In this document: piece after piece, positions 46,679 through 59,856 of the stretch | Layout: each line of letters starts with the position of its first letter | How positions within the stretch are numbered: the first letter of the stretch is position 1 | Assembly: GCF_027579695.1 (NCBI RefSeq) | Contig: NC_083587.1 | Span: 6,264,001 to 6,328,000 of the forward strand | From: Neoarius graeffei | Taxonomy: Eukaryota; Chordata; Actinopteri; Siluriformes; Ariidae | DNA: 64,000 nt | Direction: 5' to 3' | Position numbers and translations under genes: made by a program | Notes under the pieces: model-generated | What the model saw: only the letters and a program-made list of their open reading frames with translations | Told to the model about the DNA's origin: nothing | Databases searched by the model: none

Positions 46679-47390
46679 TAGGGTGCATCAGTTGCCCTCA
46701 CTTTCATAAAATCTGATGCATTTTTGTTTGGGTGTTCCTTTTCACCAATAAAGACATCCTGTAAATTTTTTTTTACCATATTCAAAAGTCTAATGGTGGC
46801 ACCATGAGGTTAATTTTTTTGCCAAAAAATGCTTATTTTATGTTTTCGTGTAAGGTTTGAATCACAATGTTGGACTCCATTTATTGATTTCTTGTGACCC
46901 AGAGATCATGTTAAGAACCTTTGCAAGGGATTGAGAAGCATTAATGTGATTCATAATACATTTGTATTGTTTAAAAGTAGTTGAACAATGATTCAATGAA
47001 CAGCTAAAACTCAAACTGTGCTTGATAATATATTTAGAATATGTACTAAAATGTGTATCTAAAATATTTGGTATACTCTATTAGAGTATACCAAATATTT
47101 TAGATACACATTTTAGTACATATTCTATTCCACTTTTCATGGAACATTATGGCACCTTATAGAGTCTATAAGGTGCCATAATGTTCCATGAAAAGTGATC
47201 GAAATTTTGTCATAAAAGTCATAAAATAGCAGCTTTTTCCTAACTTTCAGCTGCTGGTGCCACCATTAAACTTTTGAATTTTGTCAAAATATTTCACCCA
47301 GTGTCTTTTCTTACCAAAAGGAACATAAAAGCAAAAATGCATCATGATCGGAGGAACTTTTCATTTTTAGGGGGCAACTGATGCACCCTA
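46679..47390. mobile_element. hAT MITE family M2, copy 1, with inverted duplications
   Basis: Ends TAGGGTGCATCAGTTGCCC and its reverse complement; 8-bp flanks TTATTTGG (46671-46678) and TTATTCGG (47391-47398). The copy at 60784-61398 lacks about 100 bp of adjacent palindromes present here at about 47040-47200. Confidence 0.88.
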
Positions 47391-47779
47391 TTATTCGGGG
47401 TAGTTTTATATCCTGTCCTAGGTGTCCAGCCATGGGATTAAAGTGAGCCACAGGGAACACAAGTTCCCTATGGCTCTTAGGGATTAACAACTGGTGTTAT
47501 CTGTTCACCAGTTTGAGTGTCCTGCGTCACTTGATACAGCCTGTCCTTAATAGTGAAATACAGGAAGGAGGGTGTCATATTTGGCTAGAGAGTTTGACCA
47601 TCACTTGGTCAAACGCATGACGCAAATTCTTGTCTCACGACTGCTCTAATAGGAAATCCTCAAGGGAATCCCCGAGAGAGGGAGGAGGGGCTAGCTGCTC
47701 CTTACTCTTTGCATTGCACTGATGTAGACAGCTCTGTGACAGCTTCCCCAGTCAATGCCACACCGGGATCCCCCCATGA

Positions 47780-47985
47780 CGTAGGACGCAGGACCCACCC
47801 CTTATTGTGTGTTCTATTAAATTTCTGAATCCTGCCCAATCAGTCCCCAAAATCAGAGGGTGGGTGAGACGAGGATTAACTGCCATCTTTATGCTTTTGT
47901 CCCTGAAATAGAATATGGATTGGCACTAGAGGATAATTATGAACATCCCCATGCATGCACACAACCTTCACTGCTTGTGCTGTCC
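47780..47985 (-). pseudogene. Gmr1 protease C-terminal remnant
   Basis: Across two frames the minus strand reads KVVCMHGDVHNYPLVPI and, after a shift, LTHPLILGTDWAGF, which fits the end of a retroviral-type aspartic protease in this family. The active-site DSG/DTG part is not readable. Confidence 0.55.
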
Positions 47986-47993
47986 CCAATGCC

Positions 47994-48618
47994 TCACCTT
48001 GCACCAGGCTTTGGTGGATTGAGGTCTGATGTATCCCCTTGGACAGTTCCCGGTATACGATACGCTCCGGCCTGATAGGGGGCGGTGTCTGGCGCGTAGG
48101 TGATCCAGATCACAACTCCCACCTCCATTGTGGAGCACTGACTCTGGAGATGTCCCAGCTCCCCGCAGCGCCAGGATACCAGCCCAGACTTTCCCTCTGC
48201 ACTGGTGTTATGGGCATAACTCACCTGGGGTGGAGAAGAGACAGACATGGAAGAAGAACATGGGAGACACCATGGGTGCGGTGGGCCGGCTGGAGGGGAG
48301 CCACCCCCATCTCTGCAGTGGGGGAATGGGGTGGGGATGGGAAGAGGAGGGAGGGGGGAAGGAGAGAGAAAAAGAGAAAAGGCCTGCTGCTGGAACTGCT
48401 GCCAGATGGTCCTCTGCCAACTCGATGGCTTGACCCAGTAACACCGGGCGATGACACTGGACCCATTCCGCCGTTCCTTCCAGAAGACCCGCAGTGAAGT
48501 ACTCCAGTGTCACCAGGTCGATGATCCCCTCAGTGTCACAGTTGTTTGCCCTCTGCCACTGCCAGCAGCACCCACGTGCAATGAACCGGTGCTACAGGTG
48601 CTCTAGCCCCTGCCCCTT
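47994..48618 (-). pseudogene. Gmr1 gag C-terminal half with degenerate zinc knuckle
   Basis: LEYFTAGLLEGTAEWVQC and GQAIELAEDHLAAVPA (48380-48513) resemble the end of a SCAN-like gag domain. SWRCGELGHLQSQC (about 48130-48180) is a CCHC knuckle whose first Cys is Ser. Confidence 0.7.
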
Positions 48619-49056
48619 TTCTGTTTGCTGTCCAAAGTGCCCTTTTCATAGGGACTGTTGTTTTTTTTTTTATATATTTGTAAAAGATAAGTTAGCTCCA
48701 ACATCAATATTCTCTACAATTTGACAATAATATATGAAATTATAGATTTATAAAATAACGTTTTTCTATGTAAATGCGGGCATCAATCCGTGACGTCATG
48801 CATTCAGTGAACCTCCGTGCAGAAAGCGCATGCAGGCGGTTGACAGTGGGAGACAGTGCGAGGAACGGCATGGTAAGGTCATACTGAAAGTCTCCTTTCA
48901 TTTCTTATCTGAACATGCAATACTGTGCAGCTTAGAACACAACAGTAAATTCGTAGGGTTGTTTATTTAATGAAGCTGCCTAGGCTATATTTAAATCGTT
49001 TGCTCCATCCATTTCATTAACGTGGCAGATTCGGAAACTTTAGTTTGAACGACAGC
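48619..49056. mobile_element. Left part of an unclassified insertion in gag
   Basis: The gag text breaks at AGCCCCTGCCCCT (about 48606-48618), which occurs again at about 51116-51128, suggesting a 13-bp duplication around an inserted unit. The left part includes a CRE-like TGACGTCA (48791-48798) and a possible donor GTAAGG (48871). Class unknown. Confidence 0.5.
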
Positions 49057-49620
49057 GTTAATAACATAGGCGGTTTTAAGCAGGGGCCGGGGGGGCCAGT
49101 GCCCCTGTAAAATTGCTCCTGGCCCCTGTTGTGGCCCCTGTGCTGAACAGATAATAAGCTTTATTAATTTCGACGTGTGCTGGCTCGAAGATCGGAACTG
49201 ACATGACGGAGTGTTCTACACGGACTCCTTAAAGCGCTACATGCACACTGTTACCTGCAGCAGAAAGATCAGCAGCAGCGTGAATTGTAAACTTCGGACA
49301 TGAGAGATAACAGCTGCAGCCCTGCAAGAACTAGGCTACTGCAAAGAAGCGAAGGTAAGGAAAGTTATTCAATTTTGTAACATCAGTGTTTGCACATATC
49401 CGTGTTTTACTGTTGTTGTTCACTACAATAATAAATCCGTTTTATTGCGCTTTCTTAAAAGTGCGTTGCACAGCAATAAGTAGCCTAACTTAATATTTTT
49501 GGGAAATGGGTAAAATAACCGACAGTGTTTAACCTTCTTGTAAAACTCGAATGGCCTTGTGATATGTAGAGGCTACATTCCTCTCCGTTTACTTTTTAGT
49601 ATAGGCCTACTGTAGGCTAT

Positions 49621-49770
49621 CATGAAAAGGAGCAAGAAGGACATTATGTCCTTTTTTGCCCCTGTTGGCAAAAAGCAACATAGAGAGAATAAGGAAGATG
49701 AAGATTATGAAAGAGGAGAGAGAGCCAGAGGTGGAGAGAGAGCCAGAGGTGGTGGTTGGAGAGGTGGAAA
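49621..49770 (+). pseudogene. Short N-terminal exon-like frame in second hAT
   Basis: ATG at 49621 gives MKRSKKDIMSFFAPVGKKQH followed by charged repeats. The start MKR...SFF is like the first coding exon of fish hAT-derived and zinc-finger MYM-type proteins. It continues to a region rich in Glu and Arg with a 21-bp direct repeat (AGAGAGAGCCAGAGGTGG). The remaining enzyme is missing, so it is a deletion derivative. Confidence 0.5.
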
Positions 49771-50021
49771 GTGAGGCATCTGAAAGGCAATCTGAGAGTG
49801 AGGATGAAGACATTCAGGATCAGATTGAGGGACAGAATGAGGGACAACCCAACGAGTCATTGGGACAACCAGATTCACCATGCATATCAAGTACAGCACC
49901 ATCAGGTTTGTGATGTTGAACAAATGCGTGTGTGTGAGCAGTGTTGGCCTACAATTCATATAGCCTACCCTGAAAGTGTGAAGTCTGAATAATAATTAAT
50001 AAATATAAAATAAAAATAATA

Positions 50022-50400
50022 GGGGCGGCACGGTGGTGTAGTGGTTAGCGCTGTCGCCTCACAGCAAGAAGGTCCTGGGTTCGAGCCCCGGGGCCGGCGA
50101 GGGCCTTTCTGTGTGGAGTTTGCATGTTCTCCCCGTGTCCGCGTGGGTTTCCTCCGGGTGCTCCGGTTTCCCCCACAGTCCAAAGACATGCAGGTTAGGT
50201 TAACTGGTGACTCTAAATTGACCGTAGGTGTGAATGTGAGTGTGAATGGTTGTCTGTGTCTATGTGTCAGCCCTGTGATGACCTGGCGACTTGTCCAGGG
50301 TGTACCCCGCCTTTCGCCCGTAGTCAGCTGGGATAAGGTCCAGCTTGCCTGCGACCCTGTAGAAGGATAAAGCGGCTAGAGATAATGAGATGAGATGAGA
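50022..50400 (+). mobile_element. SINE family S, copy 8, nested in hAT
   Basis: Exact 11-bp duplication TAAAAATAATA (50011-50021, 50401-50411). Nearly the consensus sequence, thus a young copy. Confidence 0.95.
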
Positions 50401-50835
50401 TAAAAATAATAGATATAATAATAAATTAATAAATGAATAATGATAAATAAATGTTGTTCTCAGTAGCACTCTCATATTTACTGTATTCATCTTTCTCCAG
50501 ATATCAGCAAGTGCTTGGACGACACTCCAGTGCAGCCACATCTGAAGAAAAGATTCATTGTATGCAAAAATAGAAATCTTATTTTACAAAAAAGAGAAAC
50601 ATGGTTTTAAGATTTATTGAGCACAATTTATTTTATGTTTAGGCTATTGAGACAGAATGTTTATCTCATTGTATTTATGCTCAATGTATTTTGTTTTGGT
50701 TTTAAATAAACTAAACAAAACATTTTGAACGCTTAAATATTGCCATGTTTTGTCCATATGTGCCCCCCTGAAAAAACACTGGCCCCACCTCGGCCCCCCT
50801 AGTAATTTTGGTCTAGAACCGCCACTGGTTAATAA

Positions 50836-51128
50836 CATATTCTAGCAGCTTCGAAAACTTAAGGCTGAATGACGACGTCCACAACATATTCTATCAAGAC
50901 TATTATGTTATAGTAGCTTAGGTTAGTTGAGTTAAAACATAGGGAAATGTTTTCTAAATAAGTGAAAGCCTGCATTATGCAAAGATGCCAAGGAAAGGTC
51001 TTTGCACGGCCCTGATACACACACACACAGAATGTTCAGTTGCAATTGAAATTTATTTTTGAATAAAGTTAACTTGTGTGAAAAATTTGTTCCAAGTGCC
51101 CTTTTTTGAATGTTGAGCCCCTGCCCCT
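50836..51128. other. Right part of the insertion in gag
   Basis: Includes GGTCTTTGCACGGCCCTG at about 50997 and again at about 51134, an 18-bp direct repeat spanning the junction with gag. AATAAA at 51062 precedes the end. The boundaries remain unresolved. Confidence 0.45.
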
Positions 51129-51693
51129 CCAGAGGTCTTTGCACGGCCCTGGCCAGCAGGCGTCCTGGAGCTGTTGGCCAAATGCAAACGGCTGGCCGAC
51201 CTTCTCCAATGTCAGCGTCCAGAAGCACTGACGATGTTCCGGGGCGTGGCTGACACACTGCAGGATGGCTCACTTCAGGTCCACGTATATGAGCCAACTG
51301 TTGGCGGAGAGCTGCTGCATGGCAAGCTGCACCTTGCTGGTCAGTAGTGGAAGTAGGCATGCCGCTTGATTGGCCACCCCCATGCTTCGGCAGCTTGCTC
51401 GAAGAGAGCGATGAAGGCCTGTGGATCATCATGTGAGCCCATCTTCGTGAGGGTGAGGTGGGGAGGGTCTGCCACGGTGGTAATCCAGGCCCCCGCCAAG
51501 ACGAGCAGAACGCCTGGCGATCTTCCTGCTGGGCCAGCATCAAGGATTCAAAACATTGCTCTTGTTCCTTCCGGAAGGCGGTCAGCACTTGATGCTGGTT
51601 CTGCTGGGTGGTAACAAGGGCATGGATGAGATCCTTAAATGGGGAGGACTGCATGTGGTGATTCCCTTCCATACTCCTGGTTTTCGGCACCAC
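51116..51693 (-). pseudogene. Gmr1 gag N-terminal half
   Basis: Starts MVPKTRSMEGNHHMQ just inside the primer site and continues DLIHALVTTQQNQHQVL, EQEQCFESLMLAQQEDRQ. The glutamine-rich helical start is typical of fish Gmr1/gypsy gag proteins. The frame then drifts and is cut by the insertion. Confidence 0.7.
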
Positions 51694-51700
51694 TATAGTA

Positions 51701-52015
51701 TGTCCCTGATGTGGGTGGAGTACAGAAGCATGGCAGGCGGGAGCTGATGTTCACATGAACTTCTTTATTTTTACTATTTACCTTGCTTTTCAGCTTCATT
51801 CGCTCACTTGTTCATTGCTCATACACAAACACACACTTGTTCTGGTCGGGAGAGCTCCCTTCTCTTCGCGCTCTTGCATCATGCTGATGTTAGAAAAGGA
51901 GGGATCCTTTTCTAACCTCCACCGTCACTGCAACAAATACGCACACAACATTTAATTGACAACAGGTGCATTGACTTTGCCACTCACCTTCCCTGGCCAT
52001 GCCCCTGCTGCCACA
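51701..52015 (-). repeat. 5' LTR of Gmr1-type element
   Basis: 315 bp with the same ends. It carries about 30 bp near 51877-51905 that the other LTR lacks (a CATGCTGATGTTAG and GGAGGGATCC segment). Confidence 0.85.
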
Positions 52016-53175
52016 AATACATTCAGTGCAATCCAACCAGCTGGCTGAAGAGAAGTTAGTTGAACACACATGCAGCATGCCTGAAACAAGCGAAGTTGTT
52101 AATTGGCTAATGCACATGTCAGTCAAACCCATCAACCATTATACAAATCAATTGGAACACATTTGCTTTATTTCAGGAGTATATGTGATGATGCTCATAT
52201 TATCAAGCAGTTTAACAAGCAATAACATTTTTAGTATTTTTATGGAATTCAGTGATTCCACAAGAGTTATGCCATGGAGAAATAATGTTTTAATTATGTT
52301 TATTTTTAGCTCCTCAAACTCTTGTAGCTGAAGAACTTCAACATGTTAAGGGACAAATAGCATCAGATGAATGAATAATTAAACAGGTGGAAGTTTGGTT
52401 GCTTTATTACTACAAACCACACCGTGGCATTCTTCAAATACTGCAGTAAGGAAATTCCTATACTACTGCAGAACTACTTGAATGCCATCTGAATCGTTGC
52501 AGTCTGCCCCTTTTTTATACGCCTACATTTTTATTTAATTAAATGACCAATGTCTTAATTTCTGGATGTTGGCTTTCTTTCTTTCATCAGTTACACTAAT
52601 ATGAATCAACTGGGTTTCACAAAATCCCACAATTTTTAATTTCATTAAATTTGTGTGTTATTGAAATTAATGTGTTTTAAACTTGACAACCTAATCCATA
52701 TGAAAAATACAGACTTTGTTGTGTAAATGCTACTAGAAACCATTTGCAAATAAATCTATTCATATCCAGCATGATAAATAAGGCCCATTTTTGGATCTTT
52801 GAATGCAAGGGCTGACTTTCCTTCACAATCCTGGACGAGCTGTAAATAAGGCAAGGCTTGCCATTAACTAGACTTGATATTAGATCAAACAGAAACCAAC
52901 AACTCCCCCTTGGTCACTCAGACCCACGGGGCTATGGCCAATGCTGTGCATAGCTGCTGTTCTAGTACCTTTATTGAATCTACAGTACCAGTACTCCTAG
53001 TTAGAGACTGCTATATGTTAGTCCTCAAACTTTTTTGTCTCAGTCTTGATTCATGTAGAATCTTGAATGTTTGAGGTTCAGTAAAAATGCTCCCTTACAT
53101 TGGGTTAGTGTTATATTTTATAATCTTGTTGCATTTCATGTTCAATTTCTGATTTTTGTCCTTTCACTTCTCCAG
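52016..53175. other. End of intron 3
   Basis: AT-rich intronic sequence with no supported coding frame or repeat, ending in TTTCACTTCTCCAG, the acceptor for the zinc-finger exon. Confidence 0.5.
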
Positions 53176-53414
53176 AAGTAAAGAAGACTTTGCTCCAGGT
53201 CTTTTCCTGCTCCACATGTCCTCGTTCCTATGCATCTCAAATTTACTTTGACAAACACAGCCAGAGATGCCACTATGAAGAGTATGTGAGACTGCAGGAA
53301 TCAGGAGAGATTAAATATGAGCTTCAGATTCCCTCCAAATGCTCCAGTAGTCAGCCAACATTATCTGATGCTCTCAGTTTTGACACTTCTCATAATGATA
53401 TACAGAAGGAAATT

Positions 53415-55187
<1,773 letters not shown>

Positions 55188-55680
55188 TCAGTCTGAAAAG
55201 ATGATTACTTATTCAGTTACATTTAAAACCTACAAGAGCACCAACTTGTACACATTGCATGATTTTAAATTTGTCAAATTAAATATGTTTATTATTACAG
55301 TTTTGGCTGAAAATGACCTGTACTTTGAACTTTATTGTTCATGTTATATGACTGTTTTAAAATACGTAACCTTATAGTGATGTTTAAAACAAGACTATTC
55401 TTGTTTTCTTTTGATCTTAAGTAGTCATTAATTACCACCATACAAGTGACAATTAAACTGCACCACTATTATCAATGTAATACTGCAGCATGAGACTAAT
55501 CATTAATGGAATTTGTACTGATCAGGAGTTTAATGTACTATAACAGAACTGTGGATCAAATCAAATGAGTATGGACCATTTGAAATGAAGCTCTTTCAGC
55601 TATATGCATCCACCTTGTCTCACTGGTAGAGGAGAAGCCATCAGTTATTTATAATGATAATCTAGGAATCATACAAAAAC
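55188..55680. other. Sequence after the finger array
   Basis: No recognised feature. No clear AATAAA signal close to the TAG; I cannot place the transcript end. Confidence 0.4.
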
Positions 55681-56530
55681 CTGAACAAAAATTCAGTATG
55701 TTTGAAGTTCTTTATCCTAATATATGTAGCCAAAAAAATAATTCTACCTGGTCAATTCAGCTAATTATTATTTCCTGACCCGTGGTCTATATTCTGAAGT
55801 TCTTTCTGAATTTGCGAATTTCATCTCAAACCTGGTTGTTTATTGAGACAACAGATTGTTAGAGACGTTATTTGTTTTGATCACCTGGAAGAGACTGAGA
55901 ACAGCATCCCTGTTCATTCTAGATTCAGTAGGGGTTAATGAGAGTGTCACAGGATCTAACCCTATTTTTTTTTTTTTAGGTTTTTGTATGATTCCTAATC
56001 GTCACATTCTCGATCTAATACTTGCATTTGCATTAGATATAGAAAATATAGTCACACTTATACAGTCTGAAGCTCTTTCAGACCATTACCTCATCTCTTT
56101 TGAAATATCTTAATATCTGCACCTTGCATGCCATCGCATCAAAAGTAAATTCACATCAACTACTGCATAAAGTTTTATCAGTAGTCTCCCAGAGTTATCA
56201 ATTTGATTGGATCCCCGTTAGACCCCACAGAACTTGATCAGCCAACTGAATGCTTACAGTCAACGTTCTGCTTTACTTTAGATAATGTAGCTCCACTTAA
56301 AAGAAAATAATTCAGGAGAAAATAAAATAAAACCTAGCACCCTGGGATAACAATCACACATGCACCTTAAAACACAAAATTGATAGTATTCCATTTAGCA
56401 TGGAAGGAGAGCCTCTGGAACTACAAAGACAAGCTTTTAATGCTGCTAGATCAACAACTCTCTCCACCCTAATAGAAGAAGATAAAAATAATCTTAAATT
56501 TTTATGTAATACTAAAGTATTACATAAAAA
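55681..56530 (+). pseudogene. L2-type LINE endonuclease-region relic
   Basis: LDSVGVNESVTGSNP, RHILDLILAFALDIENIV and SEALSDHYLISFEI (55,910-56,110) match the minus-strand LINE inside the hAT (GHTLDLILTFRLNVDNIV, SDHYFISF). RQAFNAARSTTLSTLIEED near 56,430 corresponds to its RT-flanking region. Multiple stops. An older copy of the same family. Confidence 0.7.
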
Positions 56531-57036
56531 TTTAAGATTTTGCTAAAGCAAAATGAACTAGCAATAAGACCACCACTCCTGTCTCTACACTGTCCTATCC
56601 AATAAAGATGGAAAAAATCTAAAAAAAAAAAAAAAGTTTGCAATAAGACCACCACAGAAATTATGATTTTATATGCACATATGTAATCACGACCATACAC
56701 ACACCTTAAGTAATCACAAATGTACTCTGATTCATATAACCACACGTACAGATTTCTTTTTATGCTGATTAAATACTAATTCAAAGCTGTGCGTGTTAAT
56801 TTTCAGTAAAGAATAAATGAAGTTAATTCTCTTAAAAGTAATAATAAATTGGTTTATGAATTATCATAATTACAGTAATATATAGATTTAGGCACTGCCT
56901 AAAAGCGGAGCTCCCATCTGTTTCTGGGTTGTAGAATTTTCTTATATCATAGCCAGTCTCTTTTGTTTTATTTCTTTACTGGCTAGCACTGGCTACTGGG
57001 GGGTGGGTGGGTGGGGGGGTGTATGACTGGTAATTA
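56531..57036. other. Spacer with short inverted repeat and GGGT tract
   Basis: AATTTTTATGTAATACTAAAGTATTACATAAAAATT at 56498-56533 region forms a perfect hairpin. A GT/G-rich run lies at 56998-57022. Otherwise nothing recognised. Confidence 0.5.
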
Positions 57037-57249
57037 CGACCCTGATTCCAAAAAAGTTGGGACAAAGTACAAATTGTAAATAAAAACGGAATGCAATGTT
57101 GTGGAAGTTTCAAAATTCCATATTTTATTCATAATAGAACATAGATGACATACCAAATGCTTAAACTGAGAAAATGTATCATTTAAAGAGAAAAATTAGG
57201 TGATTTTTAAATTTCATGACAACACCACATCTCAAAAAAGTTGGGACAA

Positions 57250-58732
57250 GGCCATGTTTACCACTGTGAGACATCCCCTTTTCTCTTTACAACAGTCTGT
57301 AAACGTCTGGGGACTGAGGAGACAAGTTGCTCAAGTTTAGGAATAGGAATGTTAACCCATTCTTGTCTAATGTAGGATTCTAGTTGCTCAACTGTCTTAG
57401 GTCTTTTTTGTCATATCTTCCATTTTATGATGCGCCAAATGTTTTCTATGGGTGAAAGATCTGGACTACAGGCTGGCCAGTTCAATACCCGGGTCCTTCT
57501 TCTACGCAGCCATGATGCTGTAATTGATGCAGTATGTGGTTTGGCGGGCGGCACGGTGGTGTAGTGGTTAGCGCTGTCGCCTCACAGCAAGAAGGTCCTG
57601 GGTTCGAGCCCCGGGGCCGGCGAGGGCCTTTCTGTGTGGAGTTTGCATGTTCTCCCCGTGTCCGCGTGGGTTTCCTCCGGGTGCTCCGGTTTCCCCCACA
57701 GTCCAAAGACATGCAGGTTAGGTTAACTGGTGACTCTAAATTGACCGTAGGTGTGAATGTGAGTGTGAATGGTTGTCTGTGTCTATGTGTCAGCCCTGTG
57801 ATGACCTGGCGACTTGTCCAGGGTGTACCCCGCCTTTCGCCCGTAGTCAGCTGGGATAGGCTCCAGCTTGCCTGCGACCCTGTAGAAGGATAAAGCGGCT
57901 AGAGATAATGAGATGAGATGTGGTTTGGCATTGTCATGTTGGAAAATGCAAGGTCTTCCCTGAAAGAGACGTCGTCTGGATGGGAGCATATGTTGCTCTA
58001 GAACCTGGATATACCTTTCAGCATTGATGGTGTCTTTCCAGATGTGTAAGCTGCCCATGCCATGCCCATGCCATGCCACACGCACTAATGCAACCCCATA
58101 CCATCAGAGATGCAGGCTTCTGAACTGAGCGCTGATAACAACTTGGGTTGTCCTTCTCCTCTTTAGTCCGAATGACATGGTGTCCCTGATTTCCATAAAG
58201 AACTTCAAATTTTGATTCATCTGACCACAGAACAGTTTTCCACTTTGCCACAGTCCATTTTAAATGAGCCTTGGCCCAGAGAAGACATCTGCACTTCTGG
58301 ATCATGTTTAAATACGGCTTCTTCTTTGAACTATAGAGTTTTAGCTGGCAACGGTGGATGGCACGGTGAATTGTGTTCACAGATAATGTTCTCTGGAAAT
58401 ATTCCTGAGCCCATTTTGTGATTTTTCAATACAGAAGCATGCCTGTATGTGATGCAGTGCCGTCTAAGGGCCCGAAGATCACCGGCACCCAGTATGGTTT
58501 TCCGGCCTTGACCCCTACGCACAGAGATTCTTCCAGATTCTCTGAATCTTTTGATGATATTATGCACTGTAGATGATATGTTCAAACTCTTTGCAATTTT
58601 ACACTGTCGAACTCCTTTCTGATATTGCTCCACTATTTCTCGGCGCAGAATTAGGGGGATTGGTGATCCTCTTCCCATCTTTACTTCTGAGAGCTGCTGC
58701 CACTCCAAGATGCTCTTTTTATACCCAGTCAT
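57250..58732 (-). pseudogene. Broken Tc1-A transposase
   Basis: The frame starts [20 protein letters not shown] at 58732, shifts near 58420, resumes [20 protein letters not shown] (58380) and [15 protein letters not shown], shifts again at a small CCATGCCATG duplication (58056-58078), and is cut by the SINE in the HDNAKPH block. Non-functional. Confidence 0.9.
57546..57917 (+). mobile_element. SINE family S, copy 9
   Basis: Full-length, near-consensus copy; duplication ATGTGGTTTGGC (57534-57545, 57918-57929) in the Tc1 transposase. Confidence 0.93.
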
Positions 58733-59042
58733 GTTAATGACCTATTGCCAATTGACCTAATGAGTTGCAATTTGGTCCTCCAGCTGTTCCTTTTTTGTAC
58801 CTTTAACTTTACCAGCCGCTTATTGCCCCTGTCCCAACTTTTTTGAGATGTGTTGCTGTCATGAAATTTCAAATGAGCCAATATTTGGCATGAAATTTCA
58901 AAATGTCTCACTTCCGACATTTGATATGTTGTCTATGTTCTATTGTGAATACAATATCAGTTTTTGAGATTTGTAAATTATTGCATTCCATTTTTATTTA
59001 CAATTTGTACTTTGTCCCAACTTTTTTGGAATCGGGGTTGTA

Positions 59043-59563
59043 CTAACACTGACCACTAGGCAGTGTGTATGACTTGTTATTACTAACACTGGCCACTAGG
59101 CGGTGTGTATGAGTGGTGGTACACGTACATGGACAAACCACAAAAAATCGACTCAATGGGTTTACCATTAAGCTCTGCATGGGAGCTCCACTAAAATACA
59201 GCAAAGACATTGAGAAAGTTTATACTGAAGGTTGTTTTCTGTTAAATCACAGGCCTATTCAAAAAGTGTAATCTTATAGTGTGGGAGACTGGCCAAGGAC
59301 ACGAGTCTTGCACTAGTTTCCACCTGCGGCCTGTATTCGTCTTTAACTTGATTTGACCCCAGCCATTTTGAATCATGTATTGTACACACTGAATGCTGTA
59401 TACCATCTCTTATCGTGTGGTTGGATTCTTTCTGAATGGACCATTTATACTGGAAAATTTGGCTCAGTTGATGCAAAATATGAGAGGTGTGAGGTGTATT
59501 GCCCAATAGAAAATGTTGATGTGGTATAACGGGACATGTTAACCAATGAAATTATTTGTATAC
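59043..59563. other. Intergenic or downstream sequence
   Basis: Begins with a 60-bp direct repeat (ACTAACACTGRCCACTAGGC at 59042 and 59081). Otherwise no supported feature. Confidence 0.5.
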
Positions 59564-59576
59564 ACCTATGTTTTTT

Positions 59577-59697
59577 ACCTGGTGACTTGTCCAGGGTGTA
59601 CCCCGCCTTTCGCCCGTAGTCAGCTGGGATAGGCTCCAGCTTGCCTGCGACCCTGTAGAACAGGATAAAGCGGCTAGAGATAATGAGATGAGATGAG
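59577..59697 (+). mobile_element. SINE family S, copy 10, strongly 5'-truncated
   Basis: Only the 3' 121 bp, flanked by the 13-bp duplication ACCTATGTTTTTT (59564-59576, 59698-59710). Confidence 0.9.
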
Positions 59698-59856
59698 ACC
59701 TATGTTTTTTCTTTGAGACAGTATAAAATGAGAGCTTTGTAATTTTGACTCTGTTCACTCTGCAGACCGAAGACAGCTTTTATTATTTGATATAATAAAA
59801 GTCTAAACCTTTCTGCAACCTCTTGGACTTTGAATTATTTTTTGTTTGGAGAGTTA

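Larger units (their letters stand above)
49065..50827 (+). mobile_element. Second hAT element, nested in the Gmr1 insertion
   Basis: Flanked by the 8-bp duplication GTTAATAA (49057-49064, 50828-50835). Ends CATAGGCGGTTTTAAGC and (right, reverse complement) CAGTGGCGGTTCTAGACC resemble hAT ends. GC-rich subterminal regions contain GGGGGGCC and GGCCCC. It carries a short coding exon (49621) and a SINE (50022-50400), and lacks a transposase core. Confidence 0.88.
44171..52015 (-). mobile_element. Gmr1-type Ty3/gypsy LTR retrotransposon, minus strand, with nested insertions
   Basis: Two LTRs (44171-44477 and 51701-52015) frame gag, CCHC, protease, integrase, reverse transcriptase and RNase H in that order on the minus strand. 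AATA flanks both sides. A tRNA-primer-like site (TGGTGCCGAAAACC on the minus strand, 51680-51693) lies near the 5' LTR. Nested inside are a hAT MITE (46679-47390) and an insertion at about 48,619-51,115 that holds another hAT element. All genes are broken. Confidence 0.85.
57037..59040 (-). mobile_element. Tc1-like element (family A, copy 2), inverted and SINE-interrupted
   Basis: Ends CGACCCTGATTCCAAAAAAG and ...GGAATCGGGGTTG with TA flanks (57035-57036, 59041-59042). It is the reverse orientation of the copy at 4751-6352. A SINE sits at about 57546-57917. Confidence 0.92.

Noticed and set aside
48039-48497. 152-codon plus-strand frame rich in Gly and Arg
   Set aside because: Antisense to the Gmr1 gag/CCHC region, which has recognisable motifs on the minus strand.
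50030-50100. Possible tRNA genes at SINE heads
   Set aside because: A and B boxes are present, but the cloverleaf is not closed and each lies in a full SINE with a target duplication.
52874-53074. A possible extra exon just before the zinc-finger exon
   Set aside because: No splice sites fit in phase, and direct joining of 43287 to 53176 already completes the Glu codon.
57534-57893. Open frames of 90-120 codons within SINE copies (also 41613, 50041, 13714)
   Set aside because: The same peptide recurs because the SINE recurs; the sequence is a tRNA-derived non-coding element.
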